Shown: one piece after another, positions 17,094-27,778 of the stretch
How positions within the stretch are numbered: position 1 is the stretch's first letter
How the letters are laid out: every line of letters begins with the position of its first letter
Assembly (NCBI GenBank): GCA_903897925.1
Contig: CAIUDG010000024.1
Coordinates: 35,478-99,477 of the forward strand
Direction of reading: 5' to 3'
DNA: 64,000 nucleotides
Source: an uncultured beta proteobacterium
GTDB lineage: Bacteria; Pseudomonadota; Gammaproteobacteria; Burkholderiales; Burkholderiaceae_C
The notes under the pieces: generated by a model
Told to the model about the DNA's origin: nothing
Seen by the model: only the letters and a program-made list of their open reading frames with translations
Databases searched by the model: none
Program-made: the position numbers and the translations under genes

Positions 17094-19748
17094 TCACTCC
17101 TCCCAATGCGGATTTTCTGGTTTGTTATTCAGCGGCATGGCAATGCGGATTCGGGTGCCCTGGCCCGGGCCGCTCTGGATGTCGACCGCGCCCTGGTGCA
17201 CCAGCACGCGCTCTTGCATGCCGAGCAGGCCAAAGGTTTTTTTGCTTTTGGTGCTGGCCACGGCAAAACCAACGCCGTCGTCGCGGATGTCCACACACAA
17301 CTTGCCATTGTGTGCGGTGACGCTGATGTCGACGCGGCTGGCCTGGGCGTGGCGCGTGATGTTGGTGAGCGACTCCTGCACCACGCGGAAGGTGGCCACG
17401 GCCACGGCTTCTGCGACATCGGCAATTGGCTGCGGCACATCGATCTGGCAGCGCAGGCCGGTGCGCTGCTGGAAGTCGCTGCCAAGCCATTCGATGGCAG
17501 CCAGCAGACCCATGTCCAGCGCCGTCGGGCGCAGATTGCTGGCGACGTTGCGCACCGCCTCGATGGCGCGGTCCACCAGGGCCTTGATGGCGCTGATTTT
17601 GGCCGGCATGTCTTCGCTCAGGGCGCCAAATTTGATCTGGAACAGCGACATCTCCATGCGCAGTGCGGTCATGATCTGGCCGAGCTCGTCGTGCACTTCG
17701 CGGGCCACGTGCTTGCGCTCGTTTTCCAGCAAGGCTTCTTTCTTGGCAGCCAGCTGGCGCAGCAGGCGGCGCGAGTCGGTGAGTTCCCGGTTCAGCGCAA
17801 TTTGTGCCTGTTCGGCGCGCTTGAGGCCGGAAATATCGAGTTCCGATTCGACGTAATGGGTGATTTCACCGGTTTCGTTTTTGACCGCTGTGATGTTGAG
17901 CAGTTTGCTGTAGGTCTCGCCATTTTTCCGGCGCCCCTGGGTTTCGCCCTGCCAGGAGCCCTGGCTGGCAAGCGCCTGTTGCATGCTTTTGAGTACGCTG
18001 GCGCTTGGCGCCTGGGCATAAAGCAGCTGTGGTGACTGGCCCATGACGTCAGACGCGGAATATCCGGTGTCGCGGCTGAAGGCGCTGTTGACGCGCTGGA
18101 TCTTCTGTGCGGCGTCGGTGATCAGCATGGCAATTTGTGACTCAAAGGCCACGCCGGCGACGCGCAGTTCGCTTTCTGTGGCCTTGCGTTCGGTGATGTC
18201 GGTGGCCATGCCGCAGATCGAATAAATCTGCCCCTGGGCATCGCGCAGCGGCACCTTGACCGACAGGTAGGTGCGCATGCCCTCCGGCCCCGGCACCAGT
18301 TCTTCCATTTCAAACGGACGCGCGGCTTGAATCACTTGCCGGTCGTTGGCCTGGAAGGCATCGGCTAGTACTTTGGGGAACAGGTCGTAGTCGGTTTTGC
18401 CAAGCGCATCGGCGGCCGAAATGCGCATCAGGTATTCAAACTGCCGATTGACGTGCAGATAGCGTCCCTGCAGGTCTTTCATGAAAATCACGGTGCGCGT
18501 GTTGTCGGTGATGGCGCGCAAACGGCTTTCGCTCTCTTCCAGGGCGGTTTGCACTTTGACGCGTTCGCTGATGTCCTTGAGGGTGCCGATCATGCGCAGC
18601 GGGCGTGCGTCGGCATCGCGCTGCACCGCCACGCCACGCGACAGCAGCCATTTGTAGCTGCCGTTTTTGCAGCGCACGCGGTATTCGACGTTGTAGATGC
18701 TGCTTTGGTTGTTGAGGTAATCGGTCAGCACCTGCAAGGCCGCAGTGCGGTCGTCGGCATGGATGCAGTCACGCCATTGCGCGAGGCTGGGCGGCGGGTC
18801 TTCGGGCGCGTAGCCCAGGGTTTGCAGCAGCGGGGCAGAAAAATCGATCTGATTGCGCGCCAGGTCCCAGTCCCAGATGCCGTCGCTGGCGCCTTCGAGG
18901 GCAAATTTCCAGCGGAATTCACTGGCAGTGAGCGAGGCTTCGCGCTGGCGCAGCTCTTGCAGCAGGCGCGATTGTTCTTGCACCATGTGCGACAGTTCGG
19001 TGCGCCCGCGCACCAGTTCTGAAATGTCGTACATCACCGAGCGGGTGCCGGCGAACTGGCCTTTGGCGTCGCTCACCATGGTGCCGCTGACGCTGACATG
19101 GCGCACGCTGCCGTCGCTGGCGACCAGGTCGAATTCGAGGCCGTCAACGTGGCCTTCGGCAATGAAGCGTGGAAAGGAGCGCGCAAACAGGGCGCGCCCC
19201 TGCGGGGTGTAGAAGTCGCTCATGGGCCGCCCGATTGCCTGCTCGCGCGGCAGGCCGAGCCAGCGCAGTTCGGTGGCGTTGATTTCCTGAATGCGGCCTT
19301 GCGGGTCGAGCGAGTGGTAGCCGCAGGGCGCGTTTTCCCATTTGTCGACGATGTGCCGGACTTCGTGCAGCAAATCGCGCACTTGTTCGCGCTGGTCCTG
19401 GCGCAGGCTGCAATAGGCGCGGGGACCGACACCTTCGGCGCCGGGTACCGCGGTAATGTGCAGCTCCACGTTCAGGGTGCTGCCGCTGGCGTGGCGCAGC
19501 ACGGTCTTGCGGATGGTGGTGCGCGCCTGCGCACTGGCGCCGAGCCAGTGCAGCAGGGCCTCGACTTCGCCGCTCTGGGCATGCAGCTCGCTCAGCTGCA
19601 GCAGCGGCGGGCCTGAGGCCGGATAGCCAAGCAAGGCCCGCGTGCCGCTACCGATGTGCAGCAGTTTGCCGCTGCCATCAAAGGCATAGGTGGTATGGAT
19701 TTCGCCTGCCTCGAGGGCCGCTGCGCTGGGTTCGTCGGGGACGCTCAT
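17094..19748 (-). CDS. Multi-PAS sensor histidine kinase, NarX/DegS type
   Basis: This 884-residue kinase has no obvious transmembrane segment. It carries about five PAS domains (near residues 25-115, 140-245, 275-395, 400-515 and 520-640), then a HisKA_3 dimerisation domain with the phospho-His in EVHDELGQ (about residue 685) and an ATPase domain with DDGVGF. It is the cognate kinase of the abutting NarL-type regulator. The PAS repertoire suggests cytosolic redox or ligand sensing; no haem or flavin motif can be assigned by eye. It is the first gene of the signalling operon. Confidence 0.93.
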   Translation of the reverse strand: MSVPDEPSAAALEAGEIHTTYAFDGSGKLLHIGSGTRALLGYPASGPPLLQLSELHAQSGEVEALLHWLGASAQARTTIRKTVLRHASGSTLNVELHITAVPGAEGVGPRAYCSLRQDQREQVRDLLHEVRHIVDKWENAPCGYHSLDPQGRIQEINATELRWLGLPREQAIGRPMSDFYTPQGRALFARSFPRFIAEGHVDGLEFDLVASDGSVRHVSVSGTMVSDAKGQFAGTRSVMYDISELVRGRTELSHMVQEQSRLLQELRQREASLTASEFRWKFALEGASDGIWDWDLARNQIDFSAPLLQTLGYAPEDPPPSLAQWRDCIHADDRTAALQVLTDYLNNQSSIYNVEYRVRCKNGSYKWLLSRGVAVQRDADARPLRMIGTLKDISERVKVQTALEESESRLRAITDNTRTVIFMKDLQGRYLHVNRQFEYLMRISAADALGKTDYDLFPKVLADAFQANDRQVIQAARPFEMEELVPGPEGMRTYLSVKVPLRDAQGQIYSICGMATDITERKATESELRVAGVAFESQIAMLITDAAQKIQRVNSAFSRDTGYSASDVMGQSPQLLYAQAPSASVLKSMQQALASQGSWQGETQGRRKNGETYSKLLNITAVKNETGEITHYVESELDISGLKRAEQAQIALNRELTDSRRLLRQLAAKKEALLENERKHVAREVHDELGQIMTALRMEMSLFQIKFGALSEDMPAKISAIKALVDRAIEAVRNVASNLRPTALDMGLLAAIEWLGSDFQQRTGLRCQIDVPQPIADVAEAVAVATFRVVQESLTNITRHAQASRVDISVTAHNGKLCVDIRDDGVGFAVASTKSKKTFGLLGMQERVLVHQGAVDIQSGPGQGTRIRIAMPLNNKPENPHWEE

Positions 19749-19759
19749 GGGGCTCTACT

Positions 19760-20823
<1,064 letters not shown>

Positions 20824-20827
<4 letters not shown>

Positions 20828-21495
20828 GTGGGACGGTTCCAGCCACGGCTGTAGAGCAACAGCAGCAACACAAAAGACAAGCCGAGCATGCCGCCGGCAA
20901 GCCAGTGGGCGTTGCTGTATTCCAGTGCCTCGACGTGGTTGTAAATCGCCATCGAGACGACCTGGGTCTGGCCCGGGATATTGCCGCCAATCATCAGCAC
21001 CACGCCGAATTCACCCAGGGTGTGGGCAAAGCCAAGCACGGCGGCGCTGAGGAAACCGGGCCGCGCCAGCGGCAGCACCACATGCACAAAGGTGTCCAGC
21101 GGCGTGGCGCGCAGAGTGGCCGCGGCTTCGAGCGGGGCCGTGCCGATGGCGGCGAAGGCCTGTTGCAGCGGCTGCAGCACAAAGGGCAGCGAATAAAGCA
21201 TCGAGGCCAGTACCAGGCCGCTGAACGTGAAGGGCAGCAGGCCCAGGCCCAGTGCCTGCGTCAGCGCGCCGATCGGGCCGTGCGGGCCCATCAGCACCAG
21301 CAGGTAAAAGCCCAGCACCGCCGGCGGCAGCACCATCGGCAGCGTGAGCACCGCGCCAAGCACGTGTTTCCAGCGGGATTCGGTGCGCGCCAGCCACCAG
21401 GCCAGTGGTGTGCCCAACAGCAGCAACAGCAGCGTGCTCAGGCCGGCCAGGCGCAGGCTCAGCAGAATGGCAGCAAGATCGGCCTGGTTCAGCAT
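20824..21495 (-). CDS. modB: Molybdate ABC transporter permease ModB
   Basis: The 223-residue inner-membrane protein has five to six hydrophobic helices and the EAA loop (AAATLRATPLDTFVHVVLPLARPGF). The conserved LPMVLPPAVLGFYLL is typical of ModB. It forms a translationally coupled pair with modC. The gene 17 bases upstream is an ATPase of a different ABC family, an unusual neighbour. Confidence 0.92.
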
Positions 21496-21512
21496 CGCTG
21501 CGGCGCGCTGGC

Positions 21513-22826
21513 CTAGTCGGCACTTTCGGTGTCGGCTTCTGGCAGGTGGATCATGCCGGTGTTGTAGTTGTAGCTATAGACCTCGCCATGGCGGCCCCAT
21601 TCGATGGCGACGTTGAGCACGCGCTCGGCTTCTTCCTGGTCCAGGCTCTCGCGCAGCAGCGCCAGGAAGGGCTCTTCCTTGAGCTGGCCGGAGGGTTCCT
21701 GGGACAGGCTGTGGTGGATGTGCGCAGCCAGCGGCACACGGGCCAGCAACTGCTTGCCAAACAGGGCCTGGCGGTCGCTGTATTCGGCGGCCACGTATTG
21801 TTTCCCGGTGTCGGTCAGGGCCATGTCGCCACCGGCCAGCACGGCAAAATCGAGCAGCGCCAGCGCTTCGGCGGCGGGCAGCAGCTCTTCGTCGGTGAGT
21901 TCGGTTTCCTCGCCCAGTTGTGGCAGGTCGGCGCGGCCGAAGAAGGGGTCTTCCATCAGGCGTTCCAGCAGGCCTTCCATGAGGCCGATGTCGGCTTCCG
22001 GCAGGCGGTCGTCCAGGCGCATCGGTTCGACTTCCTCGGTGGCCTTGCCGCTGCGCACGCGGCCGGCGGTCATGACGGCGTAAATTTCGTCGACCAGGGC
22101 GCGCACTTCGGCGCTGTCGGGGTCGCGCGGGCGTGGCAGATCAATCCGCATCTCAAACTTGACCCGGCCCGGGTCGCTGGCAAAAATCAGCACCCGGTCA
22201 GCCATCAGGATGGCTTCCTGGATGTTGTGCGAGACCACCAGAATCGCCTTGGTCGAAATCTGCTGCTCTTCCCAGAGTTCCAGAATGTCGTCGCGCAGGC
22301 GTTCGCCGGTGAGCACATCGAGTGCCGAGAAGGCCTCGTCCATCAGCAGCACGTCGGGGTCAACCACCAGTGCGCGGGCGATGCCGACGCGCTGGCGCAT
22401 GCCACCGGAAAGCTCGCGCGGCAGGGCGCCTTCGAAGCCGGACAGGCCGATCAGGTCAATCACTTTTTCAGCGCGTCGCGAACGCTCTTCTTTTTCAATG
22501 CCGCGCGCTTCCAGACCGATTTCAATGTTCTGCTCCACGGTCAGCCATGGGAACAGGGCAAACGACTGGAACACCATGCTGATGCCGCGTGCCGGGCCGT
22601 ACAAGGGCTGGCCACGGTACAGCACATCACCGCGGTCAGCGCCGATCAGTCCGGCCATGATGCGCAGCAGGGTTGACTTGCCGGAGCCGGACTGGCCCAG
22701 CAGGGCCACGATTTCGCGTTCTTTCAGACGGAAGTCGACGTTGTCGAGCACCGTGCGTGGCGTGCCGTCGGCCGATTTGAACGACTTGCCGACCGATTTC
22801 AATTCAACAATCAAGGGGGTACTCAT
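21513..22826 (-). CDS. NitT/TauT-like ABC transporter ATPase with C-terminal AAA-associated domain
   Basis: The 437-residue protein has an N-terminal ATPase (Walker A LLGQSGSGKST, signature LSGGMRQRVGIARAL, Walker B LLMDEAFSALD, His in VVSHNIQEA) and a roughly 150-residue C-terminal extension of the type found with nitrate/sulfonate-like transporters (AAA-associated C-terminal domain). Seven bases separate it from the fused permease upstream. The substrate is unknown; there is no binding protein gene next to it. Confidence 0.88.
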   Translation of the reverse strand: MSTPLIVELKSVGKSFKSADGTPRTVLDNVDFRLKEREIVALLGQSGSGKSTLLRIMAGLIGADRGDVLYRGQPLYGPARGISMVFQSFALFPWLTVEQNIEIGLEARGIEKEERSRRAEKVIDLIGLSGFEGALPRELSGGMRQRVGIARALVVDPDVLLMDEAFSALDVLTGERLRDDILELWEEQQISTKAILVVSHNIQEAILMADRVLIFASDPGRVKFEMRIDLPRPRDPDSAEVRALVDEIYAVMTAGRVRSGKATEEVEPMRLDDRLPEADIGLMEGLLERLMEDPFFGRADLPQLGEETELTDEELLPAAEALALLDFAVLAGGDMALTDTGKQYVAAEYSDRQALFGKQLLARVPLAAHIHHSLSQEPSGQLKEEPFLALLRESLDQEEAERVLNVAIEWGRHGEVYSYNYNTGMIHLPEADTESAD

Positions 22827-22833
22827 GGGGGCC

Positions 22834-24564
22834 TCAGAAATGCATGCGGTCTTCAGCCATGCGGTAGAGCCGGCGCCAGACGAAATGGTTGAGTGTCATG
22901 ACATAGACGCACATCACGCCGATGCCCAGCGCAATGCGCGGAAAGTCGCCAATCGCCGTCATCTCGGCGATGTAGCTGCCAATGCCGTGCGCCTTGACGG
23001 TGGTGTCGCCCCAGGTCACGTATTCGGCGACGATGCTGGCGTTCCAGGAGCCGCCGCTGGCGGTGATGGCGCCGGTGACAAAGCTCGGGAATACCGCCGG
23101 CAACAGGTAGCGGCGCCAGCGCAGTGTGCCTTTGAGGCCGATGTTGCGTGCGGCATAGCGCAGTTCGGTGGGGATGGTGGAGGCGCCGGCAATCACGTTG
23201 AACAGCAAATACCACTGGGTGCCAAAAATCATCAGCGGCGAGAGCCAGATGTCGGGCGTCAGCCCGAACTTCACAATGGCCAGCACAAACACCGGAAACA
23301 TCAGATTGGCCGGAAACGCCGCCAGAAACTGGGCCACGGCTTGCACCCGGGCGGCAATCAGCGGGTTCATGCCGATCCAGATGCCGATCGGTACCCAGAT
23401 CAGCGCCGCCAGCACAATCAGCAGGATCACGCGCACCAGGGTGTAGAAGCCGAGCACGAAGACGTGGCCCACTTCGGTCCAGCCGACTTCGGCGTGGATG
23501 AAGGTAAACAGGCGCCAGCATGCGAACAGGATCAGTGCCGCCAGTGTGGCGTCCCAGGCGCGTGTCAGGGTCGGCGAGGTTTCGGTCTGGCGCGCGCGGA
23601 TCGAGGTGCCGTCGTGGGTGATGCGAAACAGTGTGATGGAGCGGTTCAGCAGGCGTGCGAAGAAGGCGCCGATCAACTGCAGGCGTTCGGTGCGGCGCAG
23701 CCAGGTCAGCAGCCAGGATGTTTGTTCCTGTGTGCCGCCGATTTCTTCGAAGCGGAACTTGTCCGACCAAGCCAGCAGCGGCCGGAAGAACAGCTGGTCA
23801 TACAGCAGCACGCCGACCAGCATGGCGCCAACGGCCAGACCGATGGCGCCCATGTCCTTGGCTTCAATCGCCATGGCGATGTAGGAGCCGATGCCGGGCA
23901 GCTTGATGTTCTGGTTCGACACCGAAATGGCCTCCGAGGCGACCACGAAGAACCAGCCGCCGGACATCGACATCATCATGTTCCAGAGCAGGGCTGGCAT
24001 GGCGTAAGGCATGTCCAGGCGCCAGAAGCGCTGCCAGTTGGAGAGCTGGAACACGCGCGCGGCTTCCTGCAGTTCCGAGGGCACGGTTTTGAACGACTGG
24101 TACAGGCTGAACGCCATGTTCCAGGCCTGCGAGGTAAAAATGGCGAAGATGGCAGCGCACTCAACGCCGAGCAGGCTGCCCGGGAACAGGGCGATGAAGC
24201 CGGTCACGGTGATCGACAGAAAGCCCAGGATCGGGATCGACTGCAGGATGTCGAGCATTGGCACCAGAAACTTTTCGGCGGCGCGGTATTTGGTCGCCAG
24301 CACCGCAAACACCACACTGAACACCAGCGAGGCGGCCAGTGCGGCAAACATGCGCAAGGTGGTGCGCAGCAGGTAATACGGCAGGTTTTCGAGGCCCAGC
24401 GAGATCGGCAGGTCGGTGCCGAGTTCATAGGGCGTGGACATTTCGCTGGCGCCAAAGGCGGCCATGACCAGGATGGCCATCACCAGCGGCAACAAGGCCC
24501 AGTCCCAGCGGTTGCCGCTGGCTTCCACCACTTGGCGGGGAAAGAATGTTTTCTGGTTTTTCAT
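22834..24564 (-). CDS. Fused ABC permease (two transport domains), NitT/TauT-like
   Basis: At 576 residues this is twice the usual permease length, and two copies of the inner-membrane transport domain are visible. Each has an EAA-type loop: ELQEAARVFQLSNWQRFWRLDMP in the first half and ELRYAARNIGLKGTLRWRRYLLP in the second. Such double permeases pair with the ATPase type encoded just downstream. The operon therefore holds this transporter followed by modBC. The transported anion cannot be told from sequence. Confidence 0.88.
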   Translation of the reverse strand: MKNQKTFFPRQVVEASGNRWDWALLPLVMAILVMAAFGASEMSTPYELGTDLPISLGLENLPYYLLRTTLRMFAALAASLVFSVVFAVLATKYRAAEKFLVPMLDILQSIPILGFLSITVTGFIALFPGSLLGVECAAIFAIFTSQAWNMAFSLYQSFKTVPSELQEAARVFQLSNWQRFWRLDMPYAMPALLWNMMMSMSGGWFFVVASEAISVSNQNIKLPGIGSYIAMAIEAKDMGAIGLAVGAMLVGVLLYDQLFFRPLLAWSDKFRFEEIGGTQEQTSWLLTWLRRTERLQLIGAFFARLLNRSITLFRITHDGTSIRARQTETSPTLTRAWDATLAALILFACWRLFTFIHAEVGWTEVGHVFVLGFYTLVRVILLIVLAALIWVPIGIWIGMNPLIAARVQAVAQFLAAFPANLMFPVFVLAIVKFGLTPDIWLSPLMIFGTQWYLLFNVIAGASTIPTELRYAARNIGLKGTLRWRRYLLPAVFPSFVTGAITASGGSWNASIVAEYVTWGDTTVKAHGIGSYIAEMTAIGDFPRIALGIGVMCVYVMTLNHFVWRRLYRMAEDRMHF

Positions 24565-24676
24565 GAAATCGGGGCGGCGCTAGCGTGACTGGCAAACCCC
24601 GATTGTCGGCGAAGAAATAGCGCCTTGAAATGTCATATTCGATGCCGGGTGGGTTCTGCCTGGCGCCCGTCCCGGC

Positions 24677-24716
24677 CGGTACCGCTCGGTATCGTTCGGT
24701 ACCGCTCGGTACCGGT
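24677..24716. repeat. Four tandem 10-bp repeats
   Basis: Units CGGTACCGCT, CGGTATCGTT, CGGTACCGCT and CGGTACCGGT lie head to tail, ending at the hemerythrin stop codon and about 110 bases ahead of the permease gene. One helical turn per unit would place sites on one face of the DNA, as in an operator array. It may also be a simple slippage product. Confidence 0.7.
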
Positions 24717-25291
24717 TAATTCAGCGCCGGTCCCAGTCCATAGGGTGCCGGCACCATCGACACAATGCGGGTAAACAGGGCGCGGAATTCGCCGGTCGGG
24801 CCGGACCACGGGTCTTTGTTGGCTTCGAAGGCGGCGTCGATGCCGGCCCAGTCCTGCGGGCTGAGCTTGCGTACTGCCAGAGGCAGCAGTTCACGTTCTT
24901 CCAGACTGATGTGTTTCCAGGTGGAATCGATGTAGCGCGTGGCGGCCGCGTCAAAGGCGTCCAGACCGGTGGCGGCCTGGGCCTGGTAGCTTTTCAGGGC
25001 GGCGCGCAGTTGCAGGGTTGCCAGGGTGCCTTGTTCGTGGTCGTGCTCCAGTTTCTGGATCAGTTCCTCGCACTCTGGCAGCGCGCGCCGCATGGCAACG
25101 AACAGCACCTCGTCTTCCTTGGGGTGGTGCAGCTTGTCCGGCACTTCGGTGATGTATTCGATCAGTGCGTCGAGCAGCACAAAGTCGGGCTTGGCACTGC
25201 CGGCGCGGATGCTGTCCAGCACAAAGCGCAGGGCCTGTACCACCGCGCCCAGGGCGCGGTGTTCAGCGTGAATGATGTCTATGGCTTTCAT
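24716..25291 (-). CDS. Hemerythrin HHE-domain protein
   Basis: The 191-residue soluble helical protein has the di-iron ligands of the hemerythrin family: His in IIHAEHRALG, HxxxE in LHHPKEDE (H55/E59), His in LEHDHEQG, and HxxxE in WKHISLEE. Such proteins bind O2, NO or repair and buffer iron and redox stress. It is the first gene on the strand before the ABC operon, with 150 bases and a tandem repeat between. The final 40 residues are not part of the core fold. Confidence 0.88.
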   Translation of the reverse strand: MKAIDIIHAEHRALGAVVQALRFVLDSIRAGSAKPDFVLLDALIEYITEVPDKLHHPKEDEVLFVAMRRALPECEELIQKLEHDHEQGTLATLQLRAALKSYQAQAATGLDAFDAAATRYIDSTWKHISLEERELLPLAVRKLSPQDWAGIDAAFEANKDPWSGPTGEFRALFTRIVSMVPAPYGLGPALN

Positions 25292-25324
25292 GGCGGGGCC
25301 TGTGCAATCGGTGGGTGGAAAAGA

Positions 25325-26032
25325 TCAATGGGCGGCAACGCCGAGCCAGCTGTCGAGCAGGGCCGGATCGTCCAGCAGCGGCTGGCTCGGCCCCAGATAG
25401 ACGCCGCGTCCGCGTTCCAGCACCAGCGCCTGGCGCGTCAGCGGCAGAATCTGGCGCGCGTGCTGCTCGACCAGGATCACGGCCATGCCGCTGTCCTGCG
25501 TCAGCTGCTGGATGATGGCCAGCAATTCCTGCACGATCAGTGGCGCCAGGCCTTCCAGCGGCTCGTCGAGCAGCAGCAGTTTCGGGTTCAGCATCAGCGC
25601 CCGGCCCATGGCCAGCATCTGCTGTTCGCCACCGGAGAGCTGATTGCCCATGTTGTTGCGGCGCTCTTCCAGGCGCGGAAACATGGCGTAGATTTTTTTC
25701 AGGTCCCAGGGGCCCGGGGTCTGCGCCACTGTGAGGTTTTCCTGCACCGTCAGCGAAGGGAAAATATCGCGCTCCTGCGGCACCCAGCCGAGTCCGGCGT
25801 GGGCCCGGGCGTGGGCTGCAATCCGGCGCAGATCCTGGCCGGCAAACTGCATGCTGCCACGGACAAAATGGGTGGCCCCCATCAGGGTCGCCAGCAGGCT
25901 GGTCTTGCCCATGCCATTGCGGCCCAGCAGGGACAGGCTGTCGCCCTCCTGCAGGCGCAGGGAAATGCCTTCCAGCACCACCGCCTCGCCGTAGCCGGCC
26001 CAGACCTCATCCAGTTGTAACAATTCAGCCAT
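25325..26032 (-). CDS. livF: Branched-chain-type ABC transporter ATPase LivF
   Basis: The 235-residue ATPase has Walker A (LLGRNGMGKTS), signature LSGGEQQMLAMGRAL and Walker B (LLLDEPLEGLAP) of LivF. It overlaps livG by 8 bases. With livK, livH, livM and livG it completes a hydrophobic amino-acid-type importer directly behind the gentisate pathway genes; uptake of 3-hydroxybenzoate or a related aromatic acid is the likely role, by context. It ends the operon. Confidence 0.92.
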   Translation of the reverse strand: MAELLQLDEVWAGYGEAVVLEGISLRLQEGDSLSLLGRNGMGKTSLLATLMGATHFVRGSMQFAGQDLRRIAAHARAHAGLGWVPQERDIFPSLTVQENLTVAQTPGPWDLKKIYAMFPRLEERRNNMGNQLSGGEQQMLAMGRALMLNPKLLLLDEPLEGLAPLIVQELLAIIQQLTQDSGMAVILVEQHARQILPLTRQALVLERGRGVYLGPSQPLLDDPALLDSWLGVAAH

Positions 26033-26777
26033 GCACGGCCTCTCCGAGGTAAACCTCTTTCACTTTCGGGTCGTTGGCAATTTGCTGCGGACTGCCCTGC
26101 GTCAGCAGGGCGCCGCTGACCAGCACCGAGATCTGGTCGGCAAAGCGGAACACCAGGTCCATATCGTGTTCGATCAGCACAATGGTGACCGAGCGCGGCA
26201 GCGCGGCGATGGATTCGAACAGGGCGCGGCTTTCCGAGGTGGGTACGCCGGCCGCCGGTTCGTCCAGCAGCAGCACCTTTGGTTGGGCCGCCAGTGCCAG
26301 GGCGATTTCGATCAGGCGCTGTTTTCCGTAAGCCAGGTTGCGCGTTTTTTCATAGGCCACGTCAAGCAGGTTCAGGGTGCGCAGCAGTGCCACTGCTTCG
26401 TCCACTGCCTTGGTGTGCGCGGCCACCGGCTGCCAGAAGCGCGCGCTCAGGCCGAGGCGCTCGTTGACTGCCAGCAGCACCGATTCCAGTACCGTCAGGT
26501 CGGCAAACAGGCGGTTGATCTGGAAGGTGCGGGCCAGGCCGCGGCGCACGCGCTGGTGTTGTGCCAGGCGCGTGACCGGCGTGCCGTCAAGCAGCACGCT
26601 GCCGCTGCTGGGTTCCAGAAAACCGGTCAGCAGATTGATCAGCGTGGTCTTGCCGGCGCCGTTCGGGCCGATCAGCGCATGGCGCGCACCGGCTTCGACT
26701 TTCAGCGAAACATTGTTGGTGGCGACAAAGCCGCCGAATTTCTTCACCAGTCCCTGGGTTTCCAGTGCGTAATTCAT
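26025..26777 (-). CDS. livG: Branched-chain-type ABC transporter ATPase LivG
   Basis: The 250-residue ATPase has Walker A (LIGPNGAGKTT), the LARTFQINRLFADLTV region typical of LivG, and Walker B (LLLDEPAAGVP). The signature segment reads LAYGKQRLIEIALAL, lacking the usual SGG, as is common in LivG proteins. The ATG at 26777 overlaps the livM stop by 4 bases; the frame stays open into livM, but that part is the antisense-free shadow of livM and is not coding for LivG. Confidence 0.9.
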   Translation of the reverse strand: MNYALETQGLVKKFGGFVATNNVSLKVEAGARHALIGPNGAGKTTLINLLTGFLEPSSGSVLLDGTPVTRLAQHQRVRRGLARTFQINRLFADLTVLESVLLAVNERLGLSARFWQPVAAHTKAVDEAVALLRTLNLLDVAYEKTRNLAYGKQRLIEIALALAAQPKVLLLDEPAAGVPTSESRALFESIAALPRSVTIVLIEHDMDLVFRFADQISVLVSGALLTQGSPQQIANDPKVKEVYLGEAVHG

Positions 26778-27769
26778 GCGGCATCTCCGTGTGAGCCGGG
26801 CAGGCGCCGCGCCAGGTGGCGCAGGCCGCCCATGACGCCGTCGCGGGCGAACAGCACGATCAGCAGCAGCAGGGCGCCGAGCCAGAATTCCCAGTATTCC
26901 GGGTTGATGTCGGACAGCGCGTGGTGCGCCGTCATGAACACCATGGTGCCCAGCAGCGCGCCGTACAGGCTGCCGGAGCCGCCCAGCACCAGCATCAGCA
27001 GCAGCTCCGCCGAGCGGTTGAAGGCGAGCACATCGAGCGCCACAAACTGGGTGGTCTGGGCCATCAGGGCACCGGCAATGCCGGCATAGGCGGCGGCCAG
27101 GGTGTAGACCGCTGCCAGCCGGATGTTGACCGGCGCGCCCAGCGCCGGCATGCGCGCAACGTTCAGGCGGATGCCCTTGAGGCCCAGGCCGAATGGGCTG
27201 TGCACCAGTTTGCGCGCCAGCCAGAACAGCAGGAACAGCACCACCAGCGCATACCAGAAGGCGGTTTTGCCATACAGGTCGAAACGGAAGCTGCCAAAAA
27301 TCGGCGCCACTTCCATGCCCGACAGGCCGTCCACGCCGCCGGTGATGGAGGTCATTTTGTTGGCCACTTCGTACAGCATCATGGCCACGCCCAGCGTCAC
27401 CATCAGGCGCGTCAGGTCGGCGCCGCGCAGCACCAGCAGGCTGGTGACAAAGCCCAGCGCCGCGGCACAGATGGCGGCGGCCAGCAGGCCGGACAAGGGT
27501 TCGCTCCAGCCATTCGAGGCCAGCAGACCGGCGGTGTAAGCGCCAACGCCAAAGAAGGCGGCATGGCCGAGCGAGACGATGCCGGCGTAGCCCAGGATCA
27601 GGTCCAGCGAGAGACAGAACAGTGCCGTGATGGCGATCTGCGTCAGCAGCACCAGATTGTCCGGGAACACAAAATAGGCCAGCACCGGCAGCAACCAGAA
27701 CAGCCGTTCCGGCCAGCGCCAACGGTCGCCCGCGCGCAGGCGGGCCAGGTCAAAAGAATCAGCAGGCAT
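26774..27769 (-). CDS. livM: Branched-chain-type ABC transporter permease LivM
   Basis: The 331-residue membrane protein has about eight to nine helices and the LivM hallmarks: LILGYAGIVSLGHAAFFGVGAY near the N-terminal third and LVLGGSGSLYGALLGT before the C-terminus. Nine bases separate it from livH. It forms the membrane channel with LivH. The C-terminus continues a short way past the last helix. Confidence 0.92.
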   Translation of the reverse strand: MPADSFDLARLRAGDRWRWPERLFWLLPVLAYFVFPDNLVLLTQIAITALFCLSLDLILGYAGIVSLGHAAFFGVGAYTAGLLASNGWSEPLSGLLAAAICAAALGFVTSLLVLRGADLTRLMVTLGVAMMLYEVANKMTSITGGVDGLSGMEVAPIFGSFRFDLYGKTAFWYALVVLFLLFWLARKLVHSPFGLGLKGIRLNVARMPALGAPVNIRLAAVYTLAAAYAGIAGALMAQTTQFVALDVLAFNRSAELLLMLVLGGSGSLYGALLGTMVFMTAHHALSDINPEYWEFWLGALLLLIVLFARDGVMGGLRHLARRLPGSHGDAA

Positions 27770-27778
27770 GGATAGTCC

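Noticed and set aside
26778..27722. Upstream part of the long open frame ending at 26025
   Set aside because: It lies in livM in another frame; livG starts at 26777 with a 4-base overlap with the livM stop.
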